Shown here: one piece after another, positions 4,578 through 6,154 of the stretch
Layout: each line of letters starts with the position of its first letter
How positions within the stretch are numbered: position 1 is the first letter of the stretch
From: Chloroflexota bacterium
Lineage (GTDB): Bacteria; Chloroflexota; Anaerolineae; Ardenticatenales; Ardenticatenaceae
Length of the DNA stretch: 6,154 nucleotides
Assembly (NCBI GenBank): GCA_003520455.1
Contig: DOUV01000204.1
Location: 1-6,154, forward strand
Direction: 5' to 3'
Notes under the pieces: generated by a model
The model's database searches: none
Told to the model about the DNA's origin: nothing
Seen by the model: the letters and a program-made list of their open reading frames with translations, nothing else
Translations under genes and position numbers: made by a program

Positions 4578-6154
4578 ATGAGAGGGATCTTCCAGGTCGC
4601 CGGCGCGGTCTTGCTGCTGGCGATTGTGATCGTACCCATCCCCGCAGTGTTGGCCGACCCGCCCGGATTGCTTGCCCCGGACCCGGGAACGCTGCCGCAA
4701 GCTGCAGGGCCTGCCGCCGTGACGAGCCCGGGGAGCGGGGCGGGTCTCTATGTGCAGTTCGATAGCGAGTACAGCGGGATTACCCAGGCAAATGGGTACC
4801 CGGTGATCGGCGGCCACCAGCGCTACCAGTGGAAGGACGTCAACCCATCTGAGGGCGTCTATAACTTCACCGCCATCGGCCGGTGGATCAGTGGTATGGC
4901 GGGCGTTGGGAAAGTCGTCGGGATCGAGTGGACGATCTACAACGGGCGCGGGACGGAGAGCACCAGCGGCATCCAGGTCCCCGACTGGGTGTTGACCAGG
5001 TACCCCGGCATCAAGGTCCGCAACAGCTGCTACCCCTCGCCGCAATGGTACGTGCTCGACTATCGCGTGCCGGGCCTCCTGACGGAGTACCGCAACCTGA
5101 TCAATGCGTTTGCCGACTACCTGAACAACACCGATAACTTCGACAATCCCAACGTCAAGTTGGCGGCCAACGTAGCCTGGATCGGCATCGGGGTTGGGGC
5201 GTACGGGGAGATCCAGCCGGTGCCCGACGGCGGCGGCAATAGCAGCATCGGGTACAACGCCTGGGACGATGCTTTCTACCGCGGTACCAGCCCCTGTACT
5301 GCCACTGACAAGCACATGCCCGACCGGTCAGGAAGCAATGAGGCCGGGTTGGCGACGACGGACTGGCTGGACATGTGGGTAAAACCGGTCACCGACGCCT
5401 ATCATGACGCCTTCTACAGCCCCGCGCGTCCAAACCTGAGCCACATCCGGCTCTATCAGGCCAGTGTGGCGCCGACCTACCGCTGGGCCTGGGAGCGGCA
5501 GGTGGTCGCGCAGTACTCATCCTTGAAAGATCCGCCTGTGGGGCTCAAGCACGCGGGTCTTCTGGTCGATCACGGCCTGGCGGTCCGCTATTCGACCAAT
5601 GAGGGCGAGGGCGACTACTCCTACGACCCGATGATCAAGTATGCGGAGACGCCCAACATGCCGACGGGCTGGGAGAGCTACAATATCTGGCTCCGCAACG
5701 ACGCCGAGTTGTACTGGGGCACGCTGGCGACGCTGGACAAACACGGCGACCTGCTCCTGTACGATCGATACATGCTGGATACGCCGGGGGAACGCGCGAT
5801 CTTGGGGTGGGCAACCCGCTATCTGGGGGTCAGCAAGAGTACGACGCCGAGCGTCTGGGTGGCACTGCGCGAGACGGGGCTCTGTTCCACTGCGGGCTGC
5901 GCCCCCGACCACTACCCGGAGCTGGGGAACCACAGCTTCTGGCTCTATCAGGACGACACCGTCGCCGGTGGCCGGACGCGGGCGGTGACCTACCGCACCC
6001 AGGAAGAACTGAAGAGCTGGCCCAACGGCGCGCCGAACCCGGAGGTGGAAACGGAGTACGGCGACCTGACGATCTACAAGGAGAAAGAAGGCTGGATCGC
6101 GCGCCGCACCGATCAGGCGACGGGCAACCCCTCCATGTTCTTCAAGATCGATGA
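4578..6154 (+). CDS. Secreted TIM-barrel-like protein, probable glycoside hydrolase (3' end outside window)
   Basis: The frame is open for 525 codons from ATG 4578 to the window edge. Upstream are GAAGG (4569-4573, four bases away) and AGGAG (4560-4564, thirteen away). Residues 1-26 are a signal peptide with likely cleavage after AVLA. A Pro/Ala/Gly-rich linker precedes a domain from about residue 57. RYQWKDVNPSEGVYNF (about 82-97) is the usual first-strand signature of clan GH-A-like barrels, in which R..W...P..G.Y.F opens the fold. WIGIGVGAYGEIQPV (201-215) ends a beta strand with Glu211, the best candidate acid/base; Glu366 in TGWESYN is a possible nucleophile. I have seen similar G-Y-G-E-Q-P motifs in uncharacterised Chloroflexota proteins labelled beta-galactosidase-like. 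The exact GH family and substrate are unknown, and a C-terminal anchor or dockerin could lie beyond the window. Confidence 0.8.
   Translation, partial: MRGIFQVAGAVLLLAIVIVPIPAVLADPPGLLAPDPGTLPQAAGPAAVTSPGSGAGLYVQFDSEYSGITQANGYPVIGGHQRYQWKDVNPSEGVYNFTAIGRWISGMAGVGKVVGIEWTIYNGRGTESTSGIQVPDWVLTRYPGIKVRNSCYPSPQWYVLDYRVPGLLTEYRNLINAFADYLNNTDNFDNPNVKLAANVAWIGIGVGAYGEIQPVPDGGGNSSIGYNAWDDAFYRGTSPCTATDKHMPDRSGSNEAGLATTDWLDMWVKPVTDAYHDAFYSPARPNLSHIRLYQASVAPTYRWAWERQVVAQYSSLKDPPVGLKHAGLLVDHGLAVRYSTNEGEGDYSYDPMIKYAETPNMPTGWESYNIWLRNDAELYWGTLATLDKHGDLLLYDRYMLDTPGERAILGWATRYLGVSKSTTPSVWVALRETGLCSTAGCAPDHYPELGNHSFWLYQDDTVAGGRTRAVTYRTQEELKSWPNGAPNPEVETEYGDLTIYKEKEGWIARRTDQATGNPSMFFKID

Noticed and set aside
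4302..5315. Minus-strand open frame (337 codons)
   Set aside because: It overlaps the plus-strand gene from 4578, which has a promoter, signal peptide and barrel motifs. The antisense translation shows no family features.

Overview
The window is GC-rich bacterial DNA, and its gene content fits Chloroflexota (Anaerolineae/Caldilineae-like). That assignment is an inference from gene style only: a secreted subtilase with PPC and dockerin-like domains, a TumE-type toxin-antitoxin pair, a secreted TIM-barrel-like protein and intergenic TTCCGAAG-core hairpins. No rRNA, tRNA, CRISPR array or transposase gene was seen.

Layout. Bases 1-59 are the last codons of a plus-strand gene entering from the left; its tail matches the second half of a dockerin domain. 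Facing it on the minus strand is a two-gene toxin-antitoxin operon of lower G+C (antitoxin 541-831, toxin 161-544), joined by a 4-base TTGA overlap. Bases 832-1460 carry no intact gene. They hold a perfect 14-bp palindrome upstream of the antitoxin, a decayed second copy of the dockerin tail (1166-1225, 53/60 identical to 1-60 by hand count), a possible terminator and a good promoter. From 1461 to 4079 runs a complete subtilisin-family (S8) exported protease: signal peptide, I9-like propeptide, D/H/N/S catalytic residues, an Ig-like linker, two PPC repeats and a two-loop dockerin-like C terminus. Bases 4080-4577 are intergenic, with a strong terminator hairpin, two TTCCGAAG-core hairpins, four CTCGAG hexamers and an extended -10 promoter. 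From 4578 to the right edge runs an open secreted protein of at least 525 residues that looks like a glycoside-hydrolase-type TIM barrel; it is cut by the window end.

How the parts relate. The protease and the gene at the left edge share a closely matching C-terminal tail ending Cys-Pro-stop, so they probably belong to one set of exported proteins with the same C-terminal module. The protease and the TIM-barrel protein could both act outside the cell on polymers, but separate promoters and an intervening terminator argue against one operon. The toxin-antitoxin pair looks like an acquired cassette. It lies between two copies of the same gene 3' end, which is the most unusual structural feature here.
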